A stretch of 64,000 nt of DNA from Erinaceus europaeus (taxonomy: Eukaryota > Chordata > Mammalia > Eulipotyphla > Erinaceidae). The stretch spans positions 84,757,566 through 84,821,565 of the forward strand of contig NC_080175.1 in assembly GCF_950295315.1 (NCBI RefSeq), written 5' to 3'. Shown here one piece after another: positions 44,858 to 55,756 of this stretch. The notes beneath the pieces are model-generated. The model did no database searches. It had not been told where the DNA came from and saw only the letters and a list, made by a program, of their open reading frames with translations. How positions within the stretch are numbered: position 1 is the first letter of the stretch; every line of letters starts with the position of its first letter. Both the position numbers and the translations under genes were made by a program.

Positions 44858-45057
44858 NNNNNNNNNNNNNNNNNNNNNNNNNNNNNNNNNNNNNNNNNNN
44901 NNNNNNNNNNNNNNNNNNNNNNNNNNNNNNNNNNNNNNNNNNNNNNNNNNNNNNNNNNNNNNNNNNNNNNNNNNNNNNNNNNNNNNNNNNNNNNNNNNNN
45001 NNNNNNNNNNNNNNNNNNNNNNNNNNNNNNNNNNNNNNNNNNNNNNNNNNNNNNNNN
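44858..45057. other. assembly gap (200 Ns)
   Basis: Exactly 200 unknown bases, which suggests a fixed-size or estimated scaffold gap. The true length is unknown. The antisense L1 begins directly after it, so a repeat may have caused the break. Confidence 0.98.
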
Positions 45058-45310
45058 TGTTTTGTTGAGGGAGTTAATGCTTTACAGAGCTATCATTGAC
45101 ATGTGCATACAAATTTCATCATATAATAGACCCCAGAGTTTTCTGCGATTCCACCCTCTCCTTCCCTCCCTCCCCAGAGTCTTTTGCTTTGGTGCAATAC
45201 AGCCTACCCAGTTCATGTTTTATTTTGTGCTCTCCCTACCCAAAGTCCTTTGATTTGATGCAATACACCATGTTCAGTCCATATTTCACTTTGAAGAGCA
45301 ATTTTCTAAA
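45058..45310 (-). mobile_element. older L1 3' UTR, antisense, with 66-bp internal duplication
   Basis: Landmarks: TTTGTTGAGGGAGTTAATGC, CCACCCTCTCCTTCCC, CTTTGGTGCAATAC. The unit starting AGAGTCTTTTGCTTTGG at 45176 recurs as AAAGTCCTTTGATTTGATG at 45242, a diverged 66-bp tandem copy. The left end lies in the gap. Confidence 0.75.
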
Positions 45311-45474
45311 CTTTCTCACATTTGTACATTCATTTTGTTAGTGTCAAATAGCTTTCACCAGTTAAAAAAGAAAATTGCAAATCCCAAAGCAATTTTTGTC
45401 ACTATTTTGGTTTAATTCATGAATGGCTTTTAAGCATATGATCTGTGACATTCAAACCTACAAGATTCATAGAT
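45311..45474. other. single-copy DNA
   Basis: Nothing is recognised. Confidence 0.35.
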
Positions 45475-45600
45475 ATGGAGGCTAGAGGAATAGCTAACCA
45501 GGTAGGGGATATGTCTCGATCTGCATGAGGCTCGGGTTCAAATCCCAGAATAATGTTGGGAGTGCCAGCCCAGTTTTTATATCATGTTTATTCATGGTCA
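45475..45600 (+). mobile_element. SINE-C, sense
   Basis: Head GGAGGCTAGAGGAATAGC, AACCAGGTAGGGGATATGTC, B-box CTCGGGTTCAAATCCC, then GTGCCAGCCCAG. Confidence 0.65.
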
Positions 45601-45799
45601 AATACTAAAGACAGCTGCATGGAGACCTATACCTTGTAGTCATAGTTGGATAATGCTAGTGAAGATTTCTATATCACATTCCATATTACTTTCTTAAAAT
45701 TTTATTAGGAATCACATTGTTGACCATTTTAACTTAATTTCATATGCTATTTACATGAGTTCCTAAAAATAAACCTATGTACAGGTATTCTGTTTGTTG

Positions 45800-46085
45800 T
45801 TTGTTTATTTATTTATTTATCTATTTTTACCACAAGGGTTATTACTAGGGCTCAGTGTCTGTGCTAAGAATCCAATGCTTCAAGCAGCCATTTTATTTAT
45901 TTATTTATTTATTTATTTATTTGATGGAGAGAAGTTGAGAAAGGAGGGGAGACAGGGAGAGACTTACAGACCTGACTCACTGCTAATGAGGCATTCCTCC
46001 TGGAGGTGGGGAGACGCAGCTCAAATCTGGGTCCTTGGGCATGTGATATGTGTGCTTAACTGAATGTGCCACTACCCACCCACCT
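45800..46085 (-). mobile_element. SINE-A-long, antisense
   Basis: 3' module (CCACAAGGGTTATTACTAGG, CCAATGCTTCAAGCAGCC), (TTTA)n at about 45890-45921, body with GAGAAAGGAGGGGAGAC, CTCCTGGAGGTGGGGAG core, reversed head GTGCTTAACTGAATGTGCC. CAGGTATT at both ends may be a short TSD. Confidence 0.82.
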
Positions 46086-46089
46086 GCAG

Positions 46090-47170
46090 GTATTATTTTT
46101 AAATATAAATTAATTCAAAAGTGGATTATTAATTTAAATATGAAATTCAAAAGCATAAAATTTCTAGAAGAAAACATGAGATTATGTTTGTGAATCTGTA
46201 TTTGGAGGTTTGTTCTTAAATATAACTATCAGAGAAACCAGGAAAGAAAAATAGATACATTAGACTTATCAAAATTTAAAAGTTATCAAAAAAATTAAAT
46301 TAAAAAACTCATAAGCATGGAAGTGGGGCATGTGTGGATGGTGGCAGACCCAGCTGAGAGCACATGCTGTCATGCCCAGTAATCTCATTCCAAGTCCCCA
46401 GTCCCCACCTTCAGAGGGGAAGCTTCAAAAATGGTGAAGCCGTTTTTTTAGGTGTCTCTTACTTTCTCCTCTATCTCCCTTTTCCTTCTCATTTTCTATA
46501 TGTCCTATCAAACTATAAATAAATAAATATATGCTATTTATATATAATAACAAAAGAGTGAAAAGACAAGGCACAGACTTTGAGAAAATATCTCAAAAGG
46601 AATGAAACCAAAGAAGAAAAATAGTCTGTAAAACACAGAAGGGAATAAGTAAGAAAACTTTTGAATAGGCAAAATTACTAAACAACTCATAGGAGACATA
46701 TAGACAACAAATAAGCATACATAGAGATACCTAAAGTTATTTGCCATTATGAAACGCCAAATTAAAGAACAAGATACTTCTATGAATTGTTCAAATATTC
46801 AAAATCTAAAATATCTGACAACACAAATTTCTGAAAGGATACAGACCTGTAGAAACTCGTGTATGGCTGGTAGAATGTAAACTGCCAAATACACTTTGGA
46901 AGACAATACTTTAGTTTCTTACATTTCTAGACAGTCTCTTAACAACATGATTCAACAATTGCATTAAATATTTATATCCCTGATTTAAAAACTTACCCAC
47001 ACACTAACTATAGTTTGATTTAAACATATATAAAGAAAATTACTTAAAATGTTGGCATTAATAAGTTATTGACTCAATATAGATGTACCTATATTGACAT
47101 TAAATCATTAATTGTGATAAATACACCATAGTGGTAAAAGATATTAATAAGGGAAACAGGTAGGCATATA
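46090..47170 (+). pseudogene. old L1 ORF2 3' region, sense, broken
   Basis: The sequence follows the L1 ORF2 3' half: TTTCTAGAAGAAAACATG, GACTTATCAAAATTTAAAAG, GTGAAAAGACAAGGCACAG, ATTATGAAACGCCAAATTAA, ATGGCTGGTAGAATGTAAAC and ATGTTGGCATTAATAAG. These parallel the mammal-wide L1 consensus (AGAAGAAAACATAGG, ATGAAAAGACAACC, GAAATGCCAAATTAAAACC). It is very diverged, with no frame kept, and is split by a SINE. Confidence 0.75.
46315..46535 (+). mobile_element. SINE, sense, inside old L1
   Basis: Head AGTGGGGCATGTGTGGATGG, core CAGTCCCCACCTTCAGAGGGG, body ATCTCCCTTTTCCTTC, end CTATCAAACTATAAATAAAT. Diverged. Confidence 0.7.
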
Positions 47171-47524
47171 TAACCTCTTCAAAATCTTCCAAGCTTACAT
47201 GCATGTAAATCATCTAATATCTTCGGAGCTCCCCATAATGCTGAAATTATTCTGATTTTAAACTTTATTTAAAATGCAAACACTTCTCTCTTAATGTTTG
47301 GTCCAATTAACAGGATTTTGTAAAAAATATATAGGAGCCAAAGAAGCTCTGGTTTACATTTTTTTGTCCCTCACAAAGTAACCCTATTGACTGAATTTAT
47401 CCATTTACATAATTATTACATTATCTGTCCAATATTTTATGAACAGTTTTTCTTTTTGTTTGAATGTGGCACCATAGTAAATGCCTTGATTTTTATATTC
47501 TTCTAAGACAAACTTGTTTTCAAA
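47171..47524. other. single-copy DNA
   Basis: Nothing is recognised. Confidence 0.35.
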
Positions 47525-47787
47525 ATGTTGTTGTTGTTGTTTTCCACCAGGGTTCCTGGAGGCCAATTTTTCCCTCCATTTTATTGGGTAGGACAGAGAC
47601 AAATTGAGAGAGGAAGGAAAGATAGAGAGGGGGAGAGAAAGACTCCTGCAGACTTGCTTCACTGCTTGCAAAGCGACAGGGGTGGGGTGTGCAGGTGGGA
47701 AGTTGGGGGCTCCAGCTGGGATCCTTGCCCAGGTACTTAAGCTTCATACTATGTGCACTTAACCCAGATCACCACTGCCTGACCCCA
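47525..47787 (-). mobile_element. SINE-A-long, antisense, module partly deleted
   Basis: (TTG)n, CCACCAGGGTTCCTGGAGGCC (the 3' module with its middle missing), TTATTGGGTAGGACAGAGAC, body, GACTTGCTTCACTGCTTGC core, reversed head ATCACCACTGCCTGACCCC. Confidence 0.85.
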
Positions 47788-47894
47788 TTCATTTTCAAAT
47801 TTTATCCCTGGCAACAATTTTCAAAAATGTCATAAGGGAATCTTTTTATAATTACAGGCTGTAAGATGATAAGAAAACTGGCTTTTAATTTCAC

Positions 47895-48035
47895 ATTTGT
47901 TTATTTGCTCATTTATTTATGTTTCCATATATTTTATGTATGAGAGAGATCAAACATCAAATGCTAGCGAGCAAAGAAGGCACCTTATGAATCCGAGTCC
48001 GGTGCCCTACCACCAAACCATCTTCTTGGCTGTGT
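47895..48035 (-). mobile_element. SINE-C, antisense
   Basis: AGAGAGATCAAACATCAAATG, AAGGCACCTTATGAATCC, GGTGCCCTACCACCAAACC. A tRNA-like reversed head with an ACCACC motif. Degraded. Confidence 0.45.
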
Positions 48036-48720
48036 GACCTGCTCGTTTCTATATAGTAGCTAAGCTCGACTCTCGAATCCGGACTTTATAGTTATTTCAG
48101 GAGAATGAAAAATGCCAGAATTTGATAAATATGTATATGGTTCTCATTTATATCTGTTCCTCCCTATATCTTTCCATTAATTTTATTTCTTATATATGGA
48201 ATTATCTTGTTGTGAATAGAAAGTATGCAAATTGGCATATTCTAAAAAATTCTGTTATTTGGAAAGTACATTCCCTGAACACTTGCATTGTTTTAAGTAC
48301 AAAGCAAATTTATAACTACTGACCCATTTCCCAAATTTGTAGAGTTTTAACCACTATACATAATACAGTATTAGCAATTAGTTTTTTTAATATCCCTACC
48401 TAGTAATATAATAACAGTCAAATTTAGAAATTTAGAATGTCTAAAACTGACTCAATCTTGTTTCTTTCAACTCAACTCTTTTCTTTCTTTTTTTTTTTTT
48501 TTGGTGCCTTATTAATCATTCTATATGGCAATGCCTGAAACCTTGGGGGGAAATCACTTTTTATTTTTCTTTATATTGATAATGTATATTCTTTTATTTT
48601 TTAATGTGATGCCAACAATTAAACCTAAGATCTTATATATGTATGAAATATTCACACCACTTCTTTGAGTTCACGTGTAAGAAAGACATCAAAATACTGC
48701 TCAATCATCCATGAAGTTTT
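48036..48720. other. mostly single-copy DNA
   Basis: Poly-T at about 48488-48503. 48600-48670 may be a remnant of an old antisense SINE (GCCAACAATTAAACCTAAG). No gene is recognised. Confidence 0.35.
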
Positions 48721-48729
48721 CTTTTCTTT

Positions 48730-48773
<44 letters not shown>

Positions 48774-48776
48774 TTT
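48721..48776. repeat. (TTTC)n microsatellite
   Basis: At least ten perfect TTTC units with T-rich ends, next to an antisense retroelement end. Confidence 0.95.
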
Positions 48777-48789
48777 TCCTTTTCTTTTT

Positions 48790-48940
48790 TCTTTTTGTAC
48801 ATCAGCACCATTCCCACCACCCCTGAAGTTCTATTCATTTTTGTCTTTGGTACTCTACTCTCATGTCATGCCAGAGACTGAACTCAGTGCACCACACATG
48901 GACACATGGACGTTGCTCTACAACTGAATTGTCTCCCAGA
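48790..48940 (-). mobile_element. L1 3' UTR fragment plus SINE-C head, antisense
   Basis: 48797-48866 carries CAGCACCATTCCCACCACC, as in the inverted L1 at 8100. 48868-48940 carries CCAGAGACTGAACTCAGTGC and GCTCTACAACTGAATTGTC, a reversed tRNA-SINE core and head. Confidence 0.5.
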
Positions 48941-50716
48941 AAGTGTAGGATTTTCATTTTCTTGTCATTTTCCTCATTTCAGTTTCATAAGTTACTCTCA
49001 TAATTTGGGCACTTATGTTCTTTCTCATTTGAAGTTTCCTGAATATCATTTTCTATTCCTAGGACATAATTCTGATCAATCACCATCCAAAATTTAACAC
49101 TGCATATCTATGATTGAAAGGTTTGAGTTACACATGATTTGCTTTTTAAATATATTCATAGTAGTTCTCTTTTGGGGGGGAAATGAGAACTTTTGTTTAT
49201 TTCTGCAGAGATTTGTCAGACTTGATTAACTGTAGCATTGCCAATTCAAAGTATATGATCTACAGACTAACCTATTCAATCATCCAACTGGGATAGAGCT
49301 ATTTCAAATGGCAACATATTTATTCCCCCTCAGTTATGGAAATTAGAATCATAAGTTCAAGGAGGGTTAGTTAGCACATTAGGCTTCTTCTGAGGTCTTA
49401 CTTTTTGGCTAATAAATATATTTTTTTCTGTCAGTGCTTTGGTGTAACCTTCCTTCCATATTGATTGTGTCTTGCTTTCATTTTATAAAATGTCAATCAA
49501 ACTGGATTAAGAAGCACCCTGCTAACCTAATTTTAACTTAATTACCTTTTAAGTCCCTATTCCCAAATATAGTCACACGCTGAAGTACTAAGGATTAGGA
49601 CTTCAATCTTCAGTGTACCCAACATATGTATTTCAGTGGGGACTATATATTTGATAAGTTTAAACAGAAAGTGATGCGCTAGAAATGTAAAATTATATAT
49701 TGCATCCCAATCTTGTTAAGCACTTGGGAAAACTAGTTCAATAATGGGATAAAACACAGCCCTGGTGTGAAATGTGACATTCCTTCTAAATTGCAAGTAT
49801 AAAAACATAGAACAAATGAAAAGACAACCTGATTTAGATAGGTAAGTTCATCTTGACTGAAATTTTCTCCTTGTTGTAGCTGAACTTTATCTGTCTACAC
49901 AACCATTCTACTGGTATAAACTATCTACTCTGAAACTCTCTGATCTTATCATCATATTTTGCCCACATAATCGTACTGGAGCTTAACTAGCCTCTTCTTT
50001 GATAAAGAACTTCTCTGTGTTCCCATGGAACATTTCATTTCCTGTGTTGTCACTCATGAAAGCTTGATTGTAGGTTTAAGGATTACATTTCCTTCCTCAA
50101 ATGTAAATTTCATTTTTTTTTCTTTTTTTATCAAAGAGTTTTGCTGTTTCATGCTTACTTCTTCAGATAGAAAGACAGAAGTAGAGAGCCTGATAGAAAG
50201 ACCCCATGTGGGACATTGAAGCTCCCTGACCATGGGTCTGCCCATGATAAAGAAAAAAACACAATCCAAGTGAGTTACTTTGCCAACTCTTTAATTTGTT
50301 CTAATAATTATCTCATTGATAATTTTATTTTTCAATAGCTGACAATGAAAAGGGAAGAAATAGCACTCAGTAACCATTTTGGAAGCATGCTTTGCCATAA
50401 TCTGAATAAAAATATCAACCCAGGGTCTGTGAAATTATACACATGTGAGGCCTTGGATTCATCCCATGCCCCAAATCTGTATGTGAACAAATATGATTAA
50501 CTTATTTTTCAAAATCAGTAGCAAATTAACCCTTTCATATCCATCAAAACTTTATGCCAAATTTTCTGAAGTCAAAAAATTGACCTGGTTTTCTTCACCC
50601 TTGAGTACATTCTATAATCGCTTCAATGCTATGTATACAGTTGCTGTTTTAAAGTAATACCATGACTTCTTTTTTAAAAAATATGTATCTATTCAAATAT
50701 ATACTATATCTCATTT
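48941..50716. other. 1.8 kb repeat-poor DNA, no gene recognised
   Basis: A weak SINE-C-like trace may be present at about 50415-50480 (TTGGATTCATCCCATGCCCC). Nothing else is recognised, and frames are under 75 codons. Confidence 0.4.
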
Positions 50717-50993
50717 TCTTTTTAATAATTATTTGTTTATTCCCTTTTTGTTGTCCTTGTTGTTTTTTATTGTTGTAGCTATTATTATTGCTGTCATTGT
50801 AGGATAGGACAGAGAGAAATGGAGAGAGGAGGGGAAGACAGAGAGGGAGAGAGAAAGACACCTGCAGACCTGTTTTACCGCTTGTGAAGCGACCCCCCTG
50901 CAGGTGGGGAGCCAGGGGCTCGAACCAGGATCCTTATGCTGGTCCTTGAGCTTTGCCACCTGCACTTAACCAGCTGTGCTCTGACTGACTCCC
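50717..50993 (-). mobile_element. SINE-A, antisense
   Basis: Reversed tail, TGTAGGATAGGACAGAGAG, GAGAGGAGGGGAAGACAG, CACCTGCAGACCTG, CCCCTGCAGGTGGGGAGCC, reversed B-box GGGCTCGAACCAGGATCC, reversed head ending CTGACTGACTCCCG. No clear TSD. Confidence 0.92.
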
Positions 50994-51447
50994 GATATTT
51001 GATTTTCAAAGTTCATATTAGAGTATATTTTTCAAATACACAGTATTGCCAATTTTGGCTACTTCTGAGTTATGAATCTTTCTTTTTAGTGTATCACAAA
51101 ACAGTTTTTAGAAAGGTAAAATGAAAATATGCAAAACAATTAGAAATACATTTATGTGACATATATGGGAACTCCTATGTCCCCTGAAATTCTCTAATGC
51201 TTAAGGAGTCTTCATTCTAATAAGGAAGGTGTGGATGAATGGTAATTGACCATCAAAAAAGAACATATGCTTGGAAGCTTGCATAACTAAGTCTCACCCC
51301 ACATATACTGAGAAAGGGAGCGGGATTCAGTTAGTTATGTCTACATGACAAATATTCTATAAAATGTTCTGAAGTGCATCCAAAGTAGTGGCTCAATGTA
51401 GAACACACGGACTGAATACAAAAGTCCCCAGTTAAATATTTTTCGTA
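50994..51447. other. single-copy DNA
   Basis: A weak SINE-C-like remnant is possible at about 51375-51440. No gene is recognised. Confidence 0.35.
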
Positions 51448-51648
51448 AAATTGTATTTGTTTAATTTGATAGGACAGAGAGAAATTGAGAGGACAAGGGG
51501 AGAGAAGGGAAAGGGAGAGAGAGACAGAGACCCCTGAAGACCCGCTTACGAAGTTTCTTCCCTTTTACGTGGGGACTAGGGGCTTGAAGCTGAGTTCTTG
51601 CACAGGGTAATATGTGCACTGAACCAGGTATGAAACCACCCAGCTCCC
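51448..51648 (-). mobile_element. SINE-B-like, antisense
   Basis: TTTGATAGGACAGAGAGAAATTG, CGAAGTTTCTTCCC, GTGGGGACTAGGGGCTTGAAGC (reversed B-box), CACTGAACCAGGTATGAAACC, ending CCCAGCTCCC. The next SINE follows within 12 bases. Confidence 0.8.
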
Positions 51649-51659
51649 TTGACTCAGAT

Positions 51660-51960
51660 CTTTTTTTAATTTTTATTTATTTATTTTTCCTTTTGTTGCC
51701 CTTGTTTTATTGTTGTAGTTATTGTTGTTTTTATTGACATCGTCGCTGTTGGATAGGACAGAGAGAAATGGAAAGAGGAGGGGAAGACAGAGGGGGAGAG
51801 GAAGACAGACACCTACAGACCTGCTTCACCGCCTGCGAAATGACTCCCCTGCAGGTGGGGATCCAAGGGCTCAAACTGGAATCTTGAACCATGATCCTTA
51901 TGCCGGTCCTTGCACTTTGCGCCACTTGCGCTTAACCACTGCGCTACCGCCAGACTTACT
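51660..51960 (-). mobile_element. SINE-A, antisense
   Basis: Reversed tail (TTTTTATTTATTTATTTTTCC), ATTGACATCGTCGCTGTTGG, body, GCGAAATGACTCCCCTGC core, then an AACTGGAATCTTGAACC region that repeats the B-box neighbourhood, and reversed head CCACTGCGCTACCGCC. Confidence 0.92.
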
Positions 51961-52550
51961 CTGACTTCAATCTTAATACCACGTATGTGAGAGTGATACC
52001 CTGGGTCTGTCATATTTTCTTATTTTTCTTTGCTTCTTTAAATAGACATAAATCAATCTTTTATAAAAATCTAAGTGAAGTGTGGATTGGGAGAGGTTTC
52101 AGGATGGTAGTGCGTGCAGACTCCAATGTGACAGAACAAAAGTTCACACATGGGACTCTGAAAAGCCTCTTTACTTGGCTCTCCTCTGCATCTTTTAGCA
52201 TATCCTTTGTCTTATAAAAGCCAATGGTGTGTATGTGTGTGGCAGTGGGAGGAGGGAAGATCTTGAAAACCTCTTATATTTAGCCAGTCTGGGGTATGGA
52301 AGCCTCACTTAACACTGATATTAGAAGTGCGGACAACCTTGTGGGATCTAATTCTAAGTAAGTAATATCAGAACTAAAACAAACTGCATATTACTACCCA
52401 GATGATATCAGAAAATCAGCTCATCTGCAAAGCATCTCATCTGTTTGTTGTCAGAAATCTTGTGGAGAGCAGATAACACAGAAGAAAAACACCCTTCTTA
52501 AGTTCTTTTTGTTTGAAATTGACCTTCTTTTAGGGAGTTGTAGGATTATA
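51961..52550. other. single-copy DNA, no gene recognised
   Basis: No repeat is seen. A TATAAAAG sequence at about 52213 has no other promoter context. Confidence 0.35.
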
Positions 52551-52620
52551 TTTCTCTTCTCTTCTCTCCTCTCCTCTCCTCTCCTCTCCTCTCCTCCCCT
52601 CCCCCCCCCCCTCTCTCTCT
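52551..52620. repeat. (CTCCT)n and C-run, polypyrimidine
   Basis: Tandem CTCCT units pass into a C run (about 52601-52611) and CTCTCT. It has grown from the reversed tail of the SINE that follows. Confidence 0.9.
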
Positions 52621-52963
52621 TTCACCTCCAGGGTTATTTGCTGGGACTTGGTGCCTGCACTATGAATCCACTGCTCCTGGAGGCTATCCCCCCATTTTTT
52701 TTGTTGGTGCCCTTGTTGTTTATCATTGTTGTTTTTGTTATTGTTGTTGTTATTGCTGTCCTTGTTGTTGGAGAGTATAGAAAGAAATCGAGAGGATGGG
52801 AAAACAGAGGGAAGAGAAAGATAGACACCTGCAAACCTGCTTCACCACCTGTGAAGCAACCTCCCTGTAGGTGAGGACCCTGAGGCTGGAACCAGAATCC
52901 TTACGGCCGTCCTTGTGCTTTGTGCCATTTGTGGTTAACCCACTGCGCTACCATCCTGCCCCA
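52621..52963 (-). mobile_element. SINE-A-long, antisense
   Basis: 3' module (CACCTCCAGGGTTATTTGC, CCACTGCTCCTGGAGGC), (TTG)-rich linker with CTTGTTGTTGGAGAG, body, CACCTGCAAACCTGC, reversed head AACCCACTGCGCTACC. AGGATTATATTT before 52551 and AGGGTTACATTT after it form a probable 12-bp TSD with two mismatches. Confidence 0.9.
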
Positions 52964-53324
52964 GGGTTACATTTTTTAATAAGCTTTGAAATTAGTGTGT
53001 TAAGAACTGATCTGTGTAGATCTTCACCTTCTAGGTGTGATCAGATTCCTTCATTTACTGCCTTGCACAAGCTGAGCAAACTTCAGTTTCAGCCTCTGTG
53101 GTCTTTTATCAACATATGTGTCAATGCTTTATGCTGATTTTTTTTAAGTTGGATAATTCAAATTAAAGAATTCCAATATATATTATCTCTGACTCGGGTT
53201 CTATGTTTTAATACATTCAGTATAATCATAGTTTTCTGTAATTTCCTACTTCATAGTCCCTGCTCAGAGAGAGTATAACTGTGTGAGAGGCACATAAGTA
53301 TGTTTTCTCTTTTTGTGATCTTTC

Positions 53325-53437
53325 TTTGAGAGAATGCCCCCCACCCAGGCCCCAGCAGCTGTGGAGTAGACGCTCAAACCCTGGTCCTTGTATGTGATAA
53401 TGTGTACACTCAACCATGTGCACCACCAACAGGTAGC
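53325..53437 (-). mobile_element. SINE-B fragment, antisense
   Basis: Only the core and reversed head are present: TGCCCCCCACCCAGGCCCC, CGCTCAAACCCTGGTCC (reversed B-box), CACTCAACCATGTGCACC. Confidence 0.75.
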
Positions 53438-54170
53438 CTGCTTAAGCTTTGAATATAAACATGGTTACTTTTTTATATCAGTCTAGATAAGTTTTAATAA
53501 TTGAGAATAGTCTTTCTGCCGAGACCAAAATTACTGATGACTTTTGCTTTTTGCTTTAGCTAGGTTTAAAGGAATTGAATAACCTGTGAAACCCAAGTCT
53601 GAAGACACTGCTTACATTTGTATTACTTGATAACTTAGTGGAAATCTCTTCAGTCTGTTTTTTGAGTTAATTCTCCTCATTGTTAGCTTTTCTTAATGTT
53701 TCCTTTTTAGCAGCATTTTATATGGCTGTCTTGGCGCCTGATCAGAAGAGGAAGGCATAAAATTCTCTAACCTTTTTCTTATTCCAGAGACAGATCTCCC
53801 CATAAGGACCAATTTCTGAGAATTTAGACACCTGGTTTCTTGAAGAGAATAGTAAGAAGAGCTCTAATCATCTTTAGTGTTCGCATAAAAATGGAATATG
53901 ATTTTAAACTCTTTAAAAGGACATTAGTATTCATACTCATAGTTAGATCATTATATAATATTCTTTTTGAGAAGAACATACAGCCAGATCTTGGAACTGA
54001 GAATGAAAACTACTGCCTTTCTGACGAAAGTTAGAGCATCAATGTCATTCCTACTTTGAGAACAAGTAAGCCTTTTATTATATAGGCTTATATGAAATGC
54101 CTTTGTAAAATACAATACAGCATAATTATAACCCTCTAGGTTTCTGTGAAGGGTTTGTGCACTTAAGACT
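53438..54170. other. single-copy DNA, no gene seen
   Basis: Nothing is recognised. A C/T-rich run of TTTC type follows at 54170-54228. Confidence 0.4.
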
Positions 54171-54243
54171 TTTCTTTTTCCTTTCCTTGCCTTTCCTTTT
54201 TCTTTCTTTCTTTCTTTTTTTTTTTTTAAGAAAGTCTTTTTGC

Positions 54244-55066
54244 CTATGTGACCACTGCATCCCTGTAGACCTGAGCTCACATTGTGAGCTACAGGGTTGC
54301 AGAGGTCACACAGGCTCCTAAGGTGAATATGGGCCCCAGATCACATCATATCAATGGGGATTACAGTCAACAATATTAATACCCCTTTCCCATATTAGGG
54401 AGCTACTATCTTCCCTGATCCAGCTTTCTGGTTCTTTTTCCAGCCATGAAAACATCTCCCCAGACAATAACTTGGATCCACCTGCATATCAGATTTCAGG
54501 CTCTGGGGAAAACATTAAAAAAAAAAAACTAGTATAGCCACAGGTCCTTCAAAATATAATTAAAATATGTCTACTAGCTATCTACAAAATGGAGGACCCC
54601 CCCCCTCCAACTCTTCATCTACACTGTCCAGCACTTAAGTCCATGATTGGTCAACAATTTGTTTGGCTTTGTATGTTAACTCTCTTTTCAGCCATCAAGT
54701 TCCAGATGCTAGCATGATGCCGACCAGACTTCCCTGGACAGACAACTCCACCAATGTGTCCTGGAGCTCTGCTTCCCCAGAACCCTTCCTCACTAGGGAA
54801 AGAGAGAGACAGGCTGGGAGTATGGATCAACCTGTCAATGCCCATGTTCAGCGGGGAAGCAATTACAGAAGCCAGACATTCAACAATCTGCATCCTACAA
54901 TGACCTTGGGTCCATACTCCCAGAGGGTTAAAGAATAGGAAAGCTATCAGGGGAGAGGATGGCTTACAGAGTTCTGGTGGTGGGAACTGTGTGGAGTTGT
55001 ACCCCTCTTATCCTATGGTTTAGTCAATGTTCCCTTTTTCTAAGTAAAAAATTTTAAAAATAAAAG
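54244..55066 (+). mobile_element. L1 3' UTR insertion, sense, 12-bp TSD
   Basis: A 5'-truncated copy of about 820 bp running to the A-rich end. Landmarks: CATCCCTGTAGACCTGAGC, GGAGGACCC with a 9-C run (54597-54605), GTTCCAGATGCTAGCATGATG, GGGGAAGCAATTAC, TTGTACCCCTCTTATCC and AAAAATTTTAAAAATAAAAG. TSD AAGTCTTTTTGC at 54232-54243 and 55067-55078. Confidence 0.9.
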
Positions 55067-55189
55067 AAGTCTTTTTGCATAATCATTATTCTACTTACCT
55101 CCACCCATATTTAAGATATTATAGATGGAACATGACTTCAAACCCAAACACAATTACAATGAGCAACTGACCTAGAAAATTCTTTTTTG

Positions 55190-55390
55190 TGGGGCTAGAT
55201 GGTGGCACAGCAAGTTGAGCACATATGTTACTGTGCGCAAGGTACGGGGGTTCTAGCTCCCAGTCCCCACCTGCAGGGGGAAGCAGATCTGCAGGTATTT
55301 CTGTCTCTGTGTCTCTCTAGTCTACCCCCCTCAATTTTTAGCTGTCTCTATCCAATAAACAAATAAAGATAATACAATTTTTTTAAATAT
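55190..55390 (+). mobile_element. SINE-B, sense
   Basis: Head GGGGCTAGATGGTGGCACAGC, AGTTGAGCACATATG, B-box region GGGGGTTCTAGCTCCC, core CAGTCCCCACCTGCAGGGGG, end CTCTATCCAATAAACAAATA, A/T-rich tail. Confidence 0.88.
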
Positions 55391-55475
55391 TTTTTTGTTA
55401 CTGTTGTTAACAACAGTACCTAAATAACAACAACTGTGAGGTTTCTTTTCTGGTTAAAAATGAGTTGTACTTTGA

Positions 55476-55749
55476 ACCCCTGCAAGCGTCAACCCGGCTT
55501 TGACCTAGCACGTTATGACTGGGCCCTCCTCAATCGCTACCGAACAGGCCATGGCCAGTGCGCCGCTATGTTCCATCGCTGGGGAGCCAGAGACGACCCG
55601 AACTGCCCCTGCGGCTCCAGACAGACTATGACCCACATAGTCAACGACTGCCACCTCTCCAGATTCAAAGGAGGTCTCGAAACTTGACATCAGGCTCAAC
55701 CTGACGCTGTTGACTGGCTACGGAAGAAGGGCAAACGCTGGAAGAAGAC
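55476..55749 (+). mobile_element. jockey/CR1-group LINE 3' end, copy A
   Basis: A 5'-truncated non-LTR retrotransposon that is neither L1 nor L2. The frame reads PCKRQPGFDLARYD, then LLNRYRTGHGQC, HRWGARDDPNCPCG, QTMTHIVNDCHLSRFKGG. This holds a C-x-C-x7-H-x4-C knuckle of the type ending many jockey/CR1-group ORF2 proteins. A TGA at about 55684 replaces the TTA (Leu) kept in copies B and C, and the original stop appears changed (TGG for TAG). ACTTTGA flanks the copy at 55469-55475 and 55750-55756, a probable 7-bp TSD. Copies B and C are about 97% identical to it in the shared 150 bp. Confidence 0.75.
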
Positions 55750-55756
55750 ACTTTGA

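Noticed and set aside
44801..45253. 150-codon frame with unknown residues
   Set aside because: It is open only because 200 Ns carry no stops.
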